From JAEUIG01 sp046349775 (GTDB lineage Bacteria > Planctomycetota > Planctomycetia > Planctomycetales > Planctomycetaceae): 12,439 bases of DNA. The notes beneath the pieces were generated by a model, which was not told the origin of the DNA, did no database searches, and worked only from the letters and a program-made list of their open reading frames with translations. The stretch's first letter is position 1. Every line of letters starts with the position of its first letter. The translations under genes and the position numbers were made by a program. Shown here in pieces: positions 1 to 7,993 of this stretch. The stretch covers positions 1-12,439 of the forward strand of contig JAXMBS010000106.1 of assembly GCA_046349775.1 (NCBI GenBank), written 5' to 3'.

Positions 1-25
1 GGGGGAGATCGTACTCATATTGATA

Positions 26-109
26 GTGGGTCGTTGGTAGTAAATAGTGGGCAGCGAATGATGAGGTGCTGGCGAGCGGGAGTTTCCCTACCCGCTACCA
101 ACTGCCCAC
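26..109 (-). repeat. Imperfect inverted repeat just downstream of coxB
   Basis: The two arms lie at 26-53 and 85-109. The reverse complement of the right arm aligns with the left arm over about 26 positions with a few mismatches; both contain GTGGG, GTTGGTAG and a TAG-GGG word. Outer hexamers GATCGT (7-12) and ACGATC (108-113) could extend the stem. In the transcript the G-rich arm starts a few bases after the coxB TAG stop (115-113). There is no U-run after the second arm, so it is not a standard intrinsic terminator. It belongs to the same class as four other spacers in this window. Function unknown; it may be an mRNA processing or stability hairpin. Confidence 0.7.
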
Positions 110-112
110 GAT

Positions 113-994
113 CTACTCCTTTCCTGGGGATGCTTCCGGCGCCACGCCGTCAAAATTCTGTTCCTGCTGCAATTCCTTGAGCCACGCGAGCCACTCGTCG
201 GCCGGCTCGGCGACAAACCGCGCCTTCATCTTGTAGTGGCCCCAGCCGCACAGCTCGGCGCACAGCAGGGAGTAGGTGCGGCTCTCGGTCGCCTGGAACC
301 AGACCGGAATCACCAGTCCCGGGACAGCATCCTGCTTGACACGCAGTTCCGGCAGGAAGAACGCATGCTGCACGTCCCCCGAACGCAGGTTGATCATCAC
401 CGGCGCACCGGCAGGGAGGTGCAGGTCGTTGACAGCGTACAGGTCGGTGGGCTGCGGCTCAGGCATCAGCGGCAGCAGCTTGCCTTTGGCGTCGAAGCCA
501 GGATAGCGGATCCGCCACTCAAACTGCCGCGCGGTGACTTCCGCCAGCGCCTGGCTGCCCCCCTGCGTCGCATGCGGATCGACCCCCACCTCATGCAGCG
601 CCTCGTTGATCTGCTGCTGCGGGAAGTACGGACGCATGCGGAATTCGCGCCACACGTCGAACTGGTACAGCGCGATGTAGAGCAGGATCCCGGCCGGGAC
701 GATCGACCAGATAACTTCCAGGTTGTGGCTGCCATGCGTGAACCAGGCCCGCGTGGTGTTGCCGGGGTCCGTCCGAGTCGCACCGGTCCACAGCACGTAT
801 CCCAGGCCGATCTGCGTGAACACGAACGTGACGGTGGTCACGATCAGGATCATGTAAAACAAGTCATCAATCCGCTGCCCCAGCGGCGACATCGCGGCCG
901 TCGGAAACCACCAGCCGCGTTCCGGCGCGATCCAGCACAGGTAGACCGCCAAGAGCGGCCAGAACATGAAAAACAGGCACCAGAAGCGTTTCAT
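113..994 (-). CDS. coxB: Cytochrome c oxidase subunit II (CuA subunit)
   Basis: This 293-residue protein is the electron-entry subunit of an aa3-type heme-copper oxidase; it accepts electrons from a c-type cytochrome or cupredoxin and passes them to heme a in subunit I. A hydrophobic N-terminal segment (about 4-22) looks like a signal or anchor. Two membrane helices follow (about 45-70 and 92-111), then the periplasmic cupredoxin fold. The CuA site is complete: His210, Cys245, Glu247, Cys249, His253 and Met256, in the pattern CxExCx3Hx2M. An aromatic patch with Trp160 (QFEWR) fits the usual electron entry site. No heme c motif is fused to the C terminus. The ATG directly follows an arm of the 996-1132 inverted repeat and has no visible Shine-Dalgarno sequence (the bases before it read CCTCCG). 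Subunit I should follow beyond position 1. Family assignment is very secure. Confidence 0.96.
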   Translation of the reverse strand: MKRFWCLFFMFWPLLAVYLCWIAPERGWWFPTAAMSPLGQRIDDLFYMILIVTTVTFVFTQIGLGYVLWTGATRTDPGNTTRAWFTHGSHNLEVIWSIVPAGILLYIALYQFDVWREFRMRPYFPQQQINEALHEVGVDPHATQGGSQALAEVTARQFEWRIRYPGFDAKGKLLPLMPEPQPTDLYAVNDLHLPAGAPVMINLRSGDVQHAFFLPELRVKQDAVPGLVIPVWFQATESRTYSLLCAELCGWGHYKMKARFVAEPADEWLAWLKELQQEQNFDGVAPEASPGKE

Positions 995-995
995 C

Positions 996-1132
996 GGAGG
1001 ATTCGAGATTCAGGATTCGGGATTCAGGGACTGTTGATGATTGCTCAACGGCTTTCGGTTTGGGCCACGGAACCAGTTGTGCCGCTCGACGGCGCCACCC
1101 CTGAATCCTCAACCCCGGATCCTGAATCCTTA
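996..1132 (-). repeat. GGATTCAGG-type inverted repeat at the diheme cytochrome/coxB junction
   Basis: The arms are 996-1030 and 1098-1132 and are built from the word GGATTCAGG and variants such as GGATTCGGG. Read as reverse complements, both begin GGATTC and end ATTCAGGG, so they can pair across a loop of about 67 bases. The left arm abuts the coxB start codon (994). Unlike the other spacers, the right arm lies inside the upstream reading frame and encodes part of the C-terminal tail of the diheme cytochrome, whose stop (1047-1045) sits in the loop. It shares its word with the spacer at 11466-11628. Confidence 0.75.
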
Positions 1133-2619
1133 CTGGCGACTGGCTTCGCTGCACCTTCCGACGGGAACGGTCCCGAACCGGGGGTGCGGTGTTCAAATGG
1201 AACGCTCAACACGTAATTCACGAGATCCCAGAGCTGCTCTTCCGACAGCGTCGCGCCGAAGCCGGTCATCGGCGTCCCCTTGATGCCGGCGAAGATACGG
1301 CGATAAATGTCGACCGGCCGCCGGCCGCCGCGATAGATGCCGCTGGTGAGGTCGCGCGGGCGGATCGGGTTGTTCCAGTCGTCGAACAGGCCGGGCAGGT
1401 CGCGCGGTTTGCCCTTCGCGTCGGGCTGAACGAACAGCGTCTGCGGGCCGTCCCCTTTCGCCGCCTCGCCGTGGCACGTCGAGCACTTCGCCGACGCCGA
1501 CTTGAAGATCTCGCGTCCCCGGGCGATCGACTCGGGAGTGGACGGCGTGCGATTGGCTTTCGGCGTCACCAGTGAAGCGGACTGGTTTGCCTCGTTCCAT
1601 TTGGCGGCGACGTCGTTGGTCTCGTCGTCAAAGTCGGTGGCGAACTGGCTGAACAACTCCGCAAAGCCGGCCTGTGCGGCCGCAGGATTCTCTTTTGCAG
1701 CCGCCATCGAATAATCGGACTCGAGAGCCTGCGCGCGCCGCAATTCGGTTTCGCCGCGGCAGGCCAGCCACATCACGTATTCGACGAGCGCCTTTGATTC
1801 GTCCGGCTTCAGCAGCTTGAACGACGGCATGTAGGTGCCGGGGATGCCCGCTTCGATAATCCGCGCCAGGTCGCTGCGCTGTGCCCGGAACGTGGTGCCG
1901 GTCGATGTGAACTTGAAGATGGCCTTACGGTAGTCACGCGGGAGCGGGCTCAGATACTGCGCCGTCGGCCCGTTGCCGTCGCCGCTGACCCCGTGACAAT
2001 GCTGGCAGTGTTCGGCATACAACATCCGTCCGTGCTTGAGCATCGCTCCCGGACCGATGATGACGCGATCGCTCGCCGCCGCCTGTTCGGGCAGCGGTGC
2101 GCTCAGGACGACGGCCTGTGTCGCCTCGTCGAAGCTTTTCACCCAGATCGCCTGGTCAGCGGCCCCATCCGGCGCGGTCTTTGAGATCACCAGGACTTCC
2201 GAACCCGGCTGCACGAGGTGCCCATCGTCATTGCGGACCTCGCTGCGAATCGGCAGATATTGTTCGAAAGCGCCCGGCGTGGGTTCTTCGGCTCCGGCGA
2301 TGGCAGGCGGCACGAGCGTGATCGATGCCCGGTTGTCCGCAGCGATCGTCGCAATCGTCCCGGTCGCCGCGTGGAAATGGACGGGCATCCGCTCCCACGC
2401 AATCGAATTCGTGGGCGTGCCGAAATTCTGATCGAGGACCTCGTGAACGTACTGCCGGGCCTCGGGCATGAGGTCGTGGACCTCGGCGCGCGACGCGAAC
2501 TGCGGCTCGGTCCGGCTGCAGCCGGCGGCCAGGAGCGCGGCGCCCAGCGCGGCCCATGCCGCGACTCTCAAGCCGCCGCGCGGCGATCTGACGTATGTGT
2601 CAGCCTGCATTGTGCTCAT
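1045..2619 (-). CDS. Diheme c-type cytochrome lipoprotein
   Basis: This 524-residue exported lipoprotein has a signal peptide ending in the lipobox LLAAGC (Cys34). Residues 35-190 form a domain I do not recognise. Two class I cytochrome c domains follow. The first has CQHCH at 205-209 and likely axial Met264 (TYMPSF); the second has CSTCH at 379-383 and likely axial Met451 (TPMTGF). A charged, probably helical linker (about 290-365) separates them. Its place between the quinol-oxidising complex genes and coxB suggests a membrane-tethered electron carrier to the CuA site; this is inference. The start is 39 bases after the preceding stop; Met4 is a possible alternative. The last 28 or so residues (Ser/Gly/Thr-rich, from about 497) are encoded by an arm and the loop of the inverted repeat and look like a late extension. 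The two hemes are certain; the partner is not. Confidence 0.92.
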   Translation of the reverse strand: MSTMQADTYVRSPRGGLRVAAWAALGAALLAAGCSRTEPQFASRAEVHDLMPEARQYVHEVLDQNFGTPTNSIAWERMPVHFHAATGTIATIAADNRASITLVPPAIAGAEEPTPGAFEQYLPIRSEVRNDDGHLVQPGSEVLVISKTAPDGAADQAIWVKSFDEATQAVVLSAPLPEQAAASDRVIIGPGAMLKHGRMLYAEHCQHCHGVSGDGNGPTAQYLSPLPRDYRKAIFKFTSTGTTFRAQRSDLARIIEAGIPGTYMPSFKLLKPDESKALVEYVMWLACRGETELRRAQALESDYSMAAAKENPAAAQAGFAELFSQFATDFDDETNDVAAKWNEANQSASLVTPKANRTPSTPESIARGREIFKSASAKCSTCHGEAAKGDGPQTLFVQPDAKGKPRDLPGLFDDWNNPIRPRDLTSGIYRGGRRPVDIYRRIFAGIKGTPMTGFGATLSEEQLWDLVNYVLSVPFEHRTPGSGPFPSEGAAKPVASKDSGSGVEDSGVAPSSGTTGSVAQTESR

Positions 2620-2658
2620 TCCATCATTCCGCGCGACTGCTGCTGCGCGGCATTCGCA

Positions 2659-3681
2659 TCATTGGCTCAGCTTGGCGGCCGGGACGCTGAAATCGTGCGT
2701 CACGGCCTGCCCCGCCTTGGCCGATACCTTGAAAGCCCGTTCGATGTACCCCGTGCGTCCATGCCAGATCACGAATTCCCATTCTCCGGCCGGGAGATCC
2801 TTGATCTCGAACTGCCCGTCCGGGCCGGTCACCGCCGCATAGGGATGGTCCAGTGGCAGGTGCCACGCGAGCATCCACGCGTGGATGTCGCACTTGGTCT
2901 GTACCGGCATCCGCTCCGGCTTCTTATAAGTGACGGCGATGCCCGTGGTGTTGTTGGGCGGGACGATCTGATTGATCGACATGGCGATCGCGGAGGTCCG
3001 CACGTTGTGCGAGACCGGATCGGAGTTCTTCATCAACAGCGGCTGGCCGGCGCGGAACACCATCGCCTGCGGCACGAACCGGCAACCCTTCTGATCCAGT
3101 TCCACAGGTTCGCTGGGCGGGGGAGGAGCTGTGACGCCAGCAGGGAGCCGTTTGGCGAACACAAAAACGTTGGCCAGTTCGCCATTCGGTCCGACGACGA
3201 GCGATTCATCCGGGATGGCGGCCGCGACGCAGACCTTGTCCTGCACCATGGGATCGCCCGCCGCCTTGAGCAGCGGCAGGGAGGGCGCCGTGCCGGCGAC
3301 CGTCACTTTTCCTTTGAATCCTGCGAATTCGGTTCCGGTCGATTCGGTGGTGGCTGCGGCAGTCGTTGGTGCCGCGGCAGCACTTGCTGACGCCGCCGCC
3401 GGTTCCGCTGCCGGAGTGGCGGCGGCCGGACTTGCCGACGCGGCCGCCGTCGAGGCGACTGCGGGTGCCTCCGTGGCAGCGGCGCCTGCGGCAGGCGCTT
3501 CGCTCGCCGCCGGTAGCTGTGGTTTCACCGGCTGCGTCAGATGCTGGTCGCCCGGCCGGATCACGCGCGTGGCGATCAAATTCGGAGTGGCCTGCGGCGC
3601 GCAGCCGGCGGCAGCCAGCAGCATCGCGGCCAGAGCGCCCGTCAGTGAATTGCAGACTCGCACCATGACTCTCGCAGTCAT
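2659..3681 (-). CDS. Amicyanin-like cupredoxin lipoprotein (second of a tandem pair)
   Basis: This 340-residue protein has a lipoprotein signal peptide (LLAAAGC, Cys27). An Ala/Pro/Thr-rich linker (about 50-115) would hold the folded domain away from the membrane. The domain (about 118-335) carries a type 1 copper pattern: His225 followed by Asn (PVSHN), then Cys264, His267 and Met270 (CDIHAWM). The C-x2-H-x2-M spacing and the 39-residue gap from His225 to Cys264 match amicyanin as I recall it (H53, C92, H95, M98). The C-terminal part (VTGPDGQFEIKDLPAG) resembles carboxypeptidase-regulatory-like beta folds, and such proteins are often named methylamine utilization proteins. It is clearly a paralogue of the gene just upstream, 13 bases away. 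Likely role: one-electron carrier on the periplasmic side. Copper binding is inferred from motif only. Met6 (3666) is an alternative start. Confidence 0.85.
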   Translation of the reverse strand: MTARVMVRVCNSLTGALAAMLLAAAGCAPQATPNLIATRVIRPGDQHLTQPVKPQLPAASEAPAAGAAATEAPAVASTAAASASPAAATPAAEPAAASASAAAAPTTAAATTESTGTEFAGFKGKVTVAGTAPSLPLLKAAGDPMVQDKVCVAAAIPDESLVVGPNGELANVFVFAKRLPAGVTAPPPPSEPVELDQKGCRFVPQAMVFRAGQPLLMKNSDPVSHNVRTSAIAMSINQIVPPNNTTGIAVTYKKPERMPVQTKCDIHAWMLAWHLPLDHPYAAVTGPDGQFEIKDLPAGEWEFVIWHGRTGYIERAFKVSAKAGQAVTHDFSVPAAKLSQ

Positions 3682-3694
3682 CCAAGTGATTTCT

Positions 3695-4660
3695 TCAGGG
3701 AGCGCCGAACGACAGGATCACCGACTTCGTCGGCGGGGAATCGGACCGCGCCGCCAGGCTCGTCGAGTTGATCGTGATGTCGAGCGGCGTCGTCTCGTTC
3801 GGTTTCACTTCCACCGAGTAGTCGCCGACTTTCTTCCCCTCATGCCAGACGGCGAATTTGTGCTTTCCGGCCGGAACGTCGGCAATCGTGAAAGTTCCGT
3901 CTTCGCCAGTGACCGCTCCGTAAGGATGGTCCAGCGGCAGGTGCCAGGCCAGCATCCAGGCGTGGAAGTCGCAAACCACGCGAACCGGCTCGCGTTCACC
4001 TTTCTTGTAGACGAACGGCAACCCTTCCTGCTCACCGGCCTTCACAGCACTGTTGAAAGACGTGTTGCTCTTCGGCTTGGTGTTGGTGTTGTGCGTGACC
4101 GGGTCGCTGTTGAGCACCTTGATCGTCTGTCCGGCGCGGCACACCAGCGTGTGCGGCTTGAACGTGCAGAATTTCTGATCGAACAGCACCGCTTCCGCCG
4201 GCGGCGCAGCCGCCTCGGCCTTCGTGCCGGCCGGCTTGCGCGGCAGGAAGACGAACACGTTCGCCAGCCCGTTGTTCGGCCCCACCACGATGCGATAGTC
4301 GGGAATCTGGTCCCGCACGCAGGCATTCGGATCGCGGAGTTCGCCTCCCGGCAGCAGCGGCGACAGCGCCGGCGGCGAGCCTTCGAGGACCACGCGCCCA
4401 CTGACGGTCCCGTAACCGGCGACGGCAGCTTCTGATTCCGCCCCAGCAGCGGCTTCAGGGGCGGCGACAGCATCCAGCTTGACGGCCACCGTCGGCTCCA
4501 GCGAACCGCCCCCGCCCAGCGCCTGGATCGAACCCTGCCCGCTGTATCCCGGAGCGCAACCACTGACGAACGTCGCGGCAATGCCGAGTGCGGCCAATGC
4601 AGCGCTGGTACGGGACGTGAGTCGCAGGTTTTGGGAGGCTACGTTCATCTCTCGAGTCAT
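3695..4660 (-). CDS. Amicyanin-like cupredoxin lipoprotein (first of a tandem pair)
   Basis: From the chosen ATG the protein has 321 residues. The signal peptide ends in FVSGC (Cys35), a lipobox, followed by a Gly/Ala-rich linker and a domain from about 80. The copper pattern is His190-Asn (PVTHN), Cys230, His233 and Met236 (CDFHAWM), with a 40-residue His-to-Cys spacing. The block AWMLAWHLPLDHPY is shared exactly with the downstream paralogue. Three further Cys (114, 165, 174) may form disulfides. The open frame reaches an earlier ATG at 4690, but that overlaps the end of the octaheme gene and adds a charged leader; ATG 4660 lies 16 bases after that stop with a weak AGG upstream, and ATG 4648 is also possible. 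Likely a periplasmic electron carrier; a structural subunit of the neighbouring complex is an alternative. Confidence 0.82.
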   Translation of the reverse strand: MTREMNVASQNLRLTSRTSAALAALGIAATFVSGCAPGYSGQGSIQALGGGGSLEPTVAVKLDAVAAPEAAAGAESEAAVAGYGTVSGRVVLEGSPPALSPLLPGGELRDPNACVRDQIPDYRIVVGPNNGLANVFVFLPRKPAGTKAEAAAPPAEAVLFDQKFCTFKPHTLVCRAGQTIKVLNSDPVTHNTNTKPKSNTSFNSAVKAGEQEGLPFVYKKGEREPVRVVCDFHAWMLAWHLPLDHPYGAVTGEDGTFTIADVPAGKHKFAVWHEGKKVGDYSVEVKPNETTPLDITINSTSLAARSDSPPTKSVILSFGAP

Positions 4661-4676
4661 GTTCTGCCTGCGGCAC

Positions 4677-7544
4677 TCAGCCGCCGGCATCGGGAGTCTG
4701 CGCCGAAGTCACTGCGGCGTTGTCGTCTGTGGCCGGCGCCGTATTCGACGCCGCCGGTCGCACCGCTGGCTGCTCCTCCTGCGGCGGCGCATCGGACGCA
4801 ATTTCCGGCGTCTTGCCGTAGGTCTCCATCAGGTTGTAGTAGTTGAGCAGGGCATCCGCCAATGCGCGCGTCTGCCACAGCGAATCCCCCTCGAACATCT
4901 TCGCCAACAGCTTCGTGTTGCGCGGAAAGTTCGTCGGCATCGACGTGTACGAGAGGAACGCCTTGGGCTTGAGCAGCCACAGGTTCAGGTAGTCCGGCCG
5001 AATGCGCTGCGCGACCCGATCCAGATTGGGGGCATGCACCGACTTCAACGGATCGGCCACCTTGTATTCGCGGCCGCCGACGGAATGGCAACCGAGGCAA
5101 AGCTGGTTGTTCAACATCTGCCAGCTTTCCTGCAGGTAGGGCGTGTTGCTCGCAAACTTTTCGTGATACTCAGCCTCGCGCTCCGCCAGGAACGGGGGCT
5201 CCTGCTGCGGAATCCGCTGATACGGGAACGGCACGTTGTCCACGGCCGCGAAGTAGTTCGCCAGCGATTGCGCTTCGCCGTCGCTCATATTGAACCGCGG
5301 CATCCGCAGCACGGTGAAATACCGCAACTGATCGGGATTCTTCAGGAATCGGTAGAGCCACGGCGTCTGGACTTTGACCCCTTCCTTATACAGCGGCGGC
5401 ACTGCGGATTGGCGGGCCTTGTCCGTGTCCCCCTGGGTCAGTTCATCGCGCAGACGCGGCCAGAGCCACTCGGTGAATGTCCCCCCGCGTCCCGGCACCA
5501 GCTCCTTGACGGAGTTCTCAGGAACGATGTAGCGCGAGTTGACGCCGGCCAGCTTGTACCGACCGCCGATGTCGGCGTTCTCCCACAGTTCGAAGGCATA
5601 CTCCCGAAGCTCAGGGTCCGTCTCCGTCGGATCCGGCGCGGCGAACACGATGCCATGAATCTCGATCGTGCCGCGGCCGGCACTGCTGGTGATTGGAGCC
5701 CCCCGCCCGACCGGCGGCTTCAGCTTGATGGCCAGCGGCACCGTCACCGGGTTGTCCTGCGGATCAATCGGGTCGGCCAGCAGCAGTTCCGGGTGCTGAT
5801 CGAGGAACGCGTTGAGCGCTGCCGCACGCTTATTGGCCGCCGCGCCGCCCGACTGAGCCACCTTGGCCAGGTACGGCGCGATGCCTGTCGTAACGTCTTC
5901 CACTCCGGGCAGTACGCCCGGCAGCAGTTGCTCCGCATTCGACATGAATGTCGTCAGCGGCTCCTTGAATTCCTCGGGCTCCGTTTCGCCCCCTTTGATC
6001 GCCGCCTGCGTGAGCTGGCCGGCGGCAATTCCGTCCGCGTGCGCCACAAACCAGTCGACCAGTTCCTGGCGCGTCATGCCGACGATGCCGCGCAACTCGG
6101 TCTCATACTTGATCCCCGGCATCTCGACCATGTGGCAGGCGGTGCAGTTGTACCGCTGCAACAGCTTCTCCCCTTCCAGGCGCGCCAGCGCCGGTCCTTC
6201 CGGACGATACAGGTACTGCGTCGGCGGCGGATCGGCCACCAGTCCCAGGACAAACGTCGCGATCGATTCGATCTGGTCGCCATCGAACGGGAACTTCGGC
6301 ATCCGCAGCCGCTCATCCCAGCCCTTGGTTTCCGTCTTCTCGAAGTCGTAGCTTCGCGGATCGCGCAGCTTCTGCCACAGGAAGCCGGCACGGCCGTGAT
6401 GCATCAGGCTCTCAAAGAAGAACGCCTGCATCCGCTGGGTGTGGGTGACTTCGCCCACATTGGCCGGGTTCCTTATTTTTTCCACCGCTTCGAGCGTGCT
6501 TGAACCGTCCGGCTCTCCGTGATGGTGCAGATATTCTTCGATGTGTTCCGGCGCGAGCTTCGAGGTGTCCTTGCGGCCCCAGTCCTGCAGCGCGGTGCCG
6601 ATCGGGCGGGCTTCCTCGAAGCCGGCGATGTCGTGGCAGCCGTAACAGCCATACCGCGACACCGTCCGCCGTCCTACGTACAGCATCAGTCGACGGTGCT
6701 TCTCCTCCGCGCTCAACTGCTGCGGATCGTCCGCCCGGCGGACAAGCTCGATCTCATCTCCCTTGATCTGTTCCGCCGGTACCGGTTCGAACTCGAAGGC
6801 AACCGTCCCGTCCGACGAAACGGCGCCCCTCCGTCGCAGCATCGCGCCGGCAGCCAGGGTCGCATTCGCCTCGTCGGCCGTCATCTGCTTGCTGAGGAAC
6901 AACCGGGCCAGATCCTCCAGCGGCGTCGCAATGACGATCGTGACTTCCTCTTCCGTCCCCTTGCGCGAACGAACGAGCGTAACGGTGGCACCGGGCTGGG
7001 CGGCGCGTTCCAGTCCCGCGAGCTGGTCTCCGCTCGTCAGTTCGGCGCCGTTCCATGACAGCAGGACGTCTCCCTCGATCAGCAGCGGATCGAGCGGCGC
7101 CTCGTCCGGCCTGGCGGCAAGCCGTGCGCGGGTCGCCGGACTGCCGGGCACGACTTCGCCAATCAGGAGTCCAACGTCGGCACCTGACTTCTCGATCGAC
7201 GCCAGTCCTGAATAAGCGCCCGGCATGGCGATCTTCGGAATCTCCCGTTTCTCGCCTGCCAGCAGGAACGCGGCGATGTCGGCCGCCGGGTCGTTGTAAT
7301 TCTCCCCTTCGCCATCCGGCGTCAGGAACAGGTACGGCATCCGGGTCCGCGCGTGGTGCCGCTCCGGATCGCGAATCCAGGTGTACAGCCAGTGGAATCC
7401 GTCCCCGCCCGGCAACAGCTTGTCGCGGACGTTGGTCAGGTTCGGACCGAACGTTTGACGAATGCCGGCGAAGTCCGGGTCATCGTGGCTGTGGCAGGCC
7501 AGGCAGCCGCGGGCGCGAGAACTGCACCTTCCCGCGCTCGGCAT
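4677..7544 (-). CDS. C-terminal open segment of the octaheme cytochrome (hemes 5-8, PDZ-like domain)
   Basis: This is the longest open stretch of the broken gene (955 codons from the first ATG). The first dozen residues are probably out of frame; the true protein sequence begins at about RGCLACH (near 7511). Heme motifs are CLACH (14-18), CYGCH (about 305), CTACH (about 470) and CLGCH (about 819). Candidate axial methionines lie in RMPYLF, RMPKFP and RMPRFN. A PDZ-like domain occupies residues 120-207. A region with no heme (about 500-700) is of unknown fold. The C-terminal 40 residues are acidic, Pro/Ala-rich and probably disordered. The stop TGA (4679-4677) is 16 bases before the next gene. 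Confidence 0.85.
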   Translation of the reverse strand: MPSAGRCSSRARGCLACHSHDDPDFAGIRQTFGPNLTNVRDKLLPGGDGFHWLYTWIRDPERHHARTRMPYLFLTPDGEGENYNDPAADIAAFLLAGEKREIPKIAMPGAYSGLASIEKSGADVGLLIGEVVPGSPATRARLAARPDEAPLDPLLIEGDVLLSWNGAELTSGDQLAGLERAAQPGATVTLVRSRKGTEEEVTIVIATPLEDLARLFLSKQMTADEANATLAAGAMLRRRGAVSSDGTVAFEFEPVPAEQIKGDEIELVRRADDPQQLSAEEKHRRLMLYVGRRTVSRYGCYGCHDIAGFEEARPIGTALQDWGRKDTSKLAPEHIEEYLHHHGEPDGSSTLEAVEKIRNPANVGEVTHTQRMQAFFFESLMHHGRAGFLWQKLRDPRSYDFEKTETKGWDERLRMPKFPFDGDQIESIATFVLGLVADPPPTQYLYRPEGPALARLEGEKLLQRYNCTACHMVEMPGIKYETELRGIVGMTRQELVDWFVAHADGIAAGQLTQAAIKGGETEPEEFKEPLTTFMSNAEQLLPGVLPGVEDVTTGIAPYLAKVAQSGGAAANKRAAALNAFLDQHPELLLADPIDPQDNPVTVPLAIKLKPPVGRGAPITSSAGRGTIEIHGIVFAAPDPTETDPELREYAFELWENADIGGRYKLAGVNSRYIVPENSVKELVPGRGGTFTEWLWPRLRDELTQGDTDKARQSAVPPLYKEGVKVQTPWLYRFLKNPDQLRYFTVLRMPRFNMSDGEAQSLANYFAAVDNVPFPYQRIPQQEPPFLAEREAEYHEKFASNTPYLQESWQMLNNQLCLGCHSVGGREYKVADPLKSVHAPNLDRVAQRIRPDYLNLWLLKPKAFLSYTSMPTNFPRNTKLLAKMFEGDSLWQTRALADALLNYYNLMETYGKTPEIASDAPPQEEQPAVRPAASNTAPATDDNAAVTSAQTPDAGG
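6924..7187 (-). other. PDZ-like domain inside the octaheme cytochrome
   Basis: Residues 120-207 of the C-terminal segment show the PDZ consensus: GLLIGEVVPGSPA (carboxylate-binding loop region and strand), then GDVLLSWNGAEL, a helix (DQLAGLERA), PGATVTLVRSRKG and EEEVTIVIATP. An acidic insertion of about 13 residues sits between SPA and GDV. PDZ domains bind C-terminal peptides and are usual in periplasmic proteases; here no protease domain is present. Confidence 0.8.
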
Positions 7545-7993
7545 CCGGCGTGTAGCCCTCCTTGGGCCGATCGAGCTGACAACGGCTGCGACCGATCGCT
7601 GAGAAACGCCGCCAGGGCGTTGAGTTCCACCGGCTGCAACAGACTGGCCAGGTGGTCGGTCTGGTTGGAGTTCTCGAAGAACTGCGGCATCCGCGTGTCG
7701 GGGCGGAACCGCTTGGGCATCTCGGTCCAGTAGGCGATGAAGTCCGGCGTCGTCTTCGAGGCAACGTGCCGCAGCGACGGGCCAACCTTGCGCAGCGTGC
7801 CGGCGACCTGGTTCGGATCGGCGGCGATCCGCGCGGCTTCTTCGGCGGTCTGCGGCTCCAGCCGCAGGTCGGGACCGATCGGCCGCGAACCGTCGAAGCC
7901 GTTGATCTCGTGGCAGCCGAAGCAGCCGAAGTCGCGGATCAGCGCGTAGCCGTCGTACAGCTTGGGCGCCGTTGCGCCGTATTTGGCGTTCAC
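7436..7993 (-). CDS. Middle open segment of the octaheme cytochrome (heme 4)
   Basis: This fragment begins at an internal Met (MNAKYGATAPK) and is not a separate gene: the same frame stays open upstream to about 8299 and encodes hemes 2 and 3. It holds CFGCH (7910-7924) followed by EINGFDGSRPIGPDL and a candidate axial Met in RMPQFF. Sequence is convincing to about SDRSQ (near 7600). After that the frame drifts into arginine/alanine-rich nonsense, while the true sequence (LDRPKEGYTPDAERG) continues in another frame. Confidence 0.6.
   Translation of the reverse strand: MNAKYGATAPKLYDGYALIRDFGCFGCHEINGFDGSRPIGPDLRLEPQTAEEAARIAADPNQVAGTLRKVGPSLRHVASKTTPDFIAYWTEMPKRFRPDTRMPQFFENSNQTDHLASLLQPVELNALAAFLSDRSQPLSARSAQGGLHAGCRAREGAVLAPAAAWPATATMTRTSPAFVKRSVRT

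Noticed and set aside
1..112. Intrinsic terminator after coxB
   Set aside because: A hairpin is present but no U-run follows, and similar hairpins occur inside the gene cluster; subunit I is expected further on.
996..1132. CRISPR array or tandem repeat
   Set aside because: Repeat words are about 9 bases, uneven, without spacers of fixed length, and arranged as an inverted pair.
236..1216. Plus-strand open frame of 326 codons over coxB
   Set aside because: Antisense of a complete CuA subunit gene and crosses the repeat spacer.
2218..3390. Plus-strand open frame of 390 codons
   Set aside because: No recognisable motif, spans two minus-strand genes and their gap; composition typical of antisense frames.
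3131..4435. Plus-strand open frame of 434 codons across the copper lipoproteins
   Set aside because: Antisense shadow; its Ala-rich start mirrors the Ala/Pro linker of the minus-strand gene.
4661..4690. ATG at 4690 as start of the first copper lipoprotein
   Set aside because: Overlaps the end of the octaheme gene, lacks a Shine-Dalgarno, and adds residues before a normal lipoprotein signal peptide.
4479..6503. Long plus-strand open frame (674 codons) opposite the octaheme gene
   Set aside because: Arginine/histidine/leucine-rich shadow of a G+C-rich gene; the minus strand encodes clear heme motifs here.
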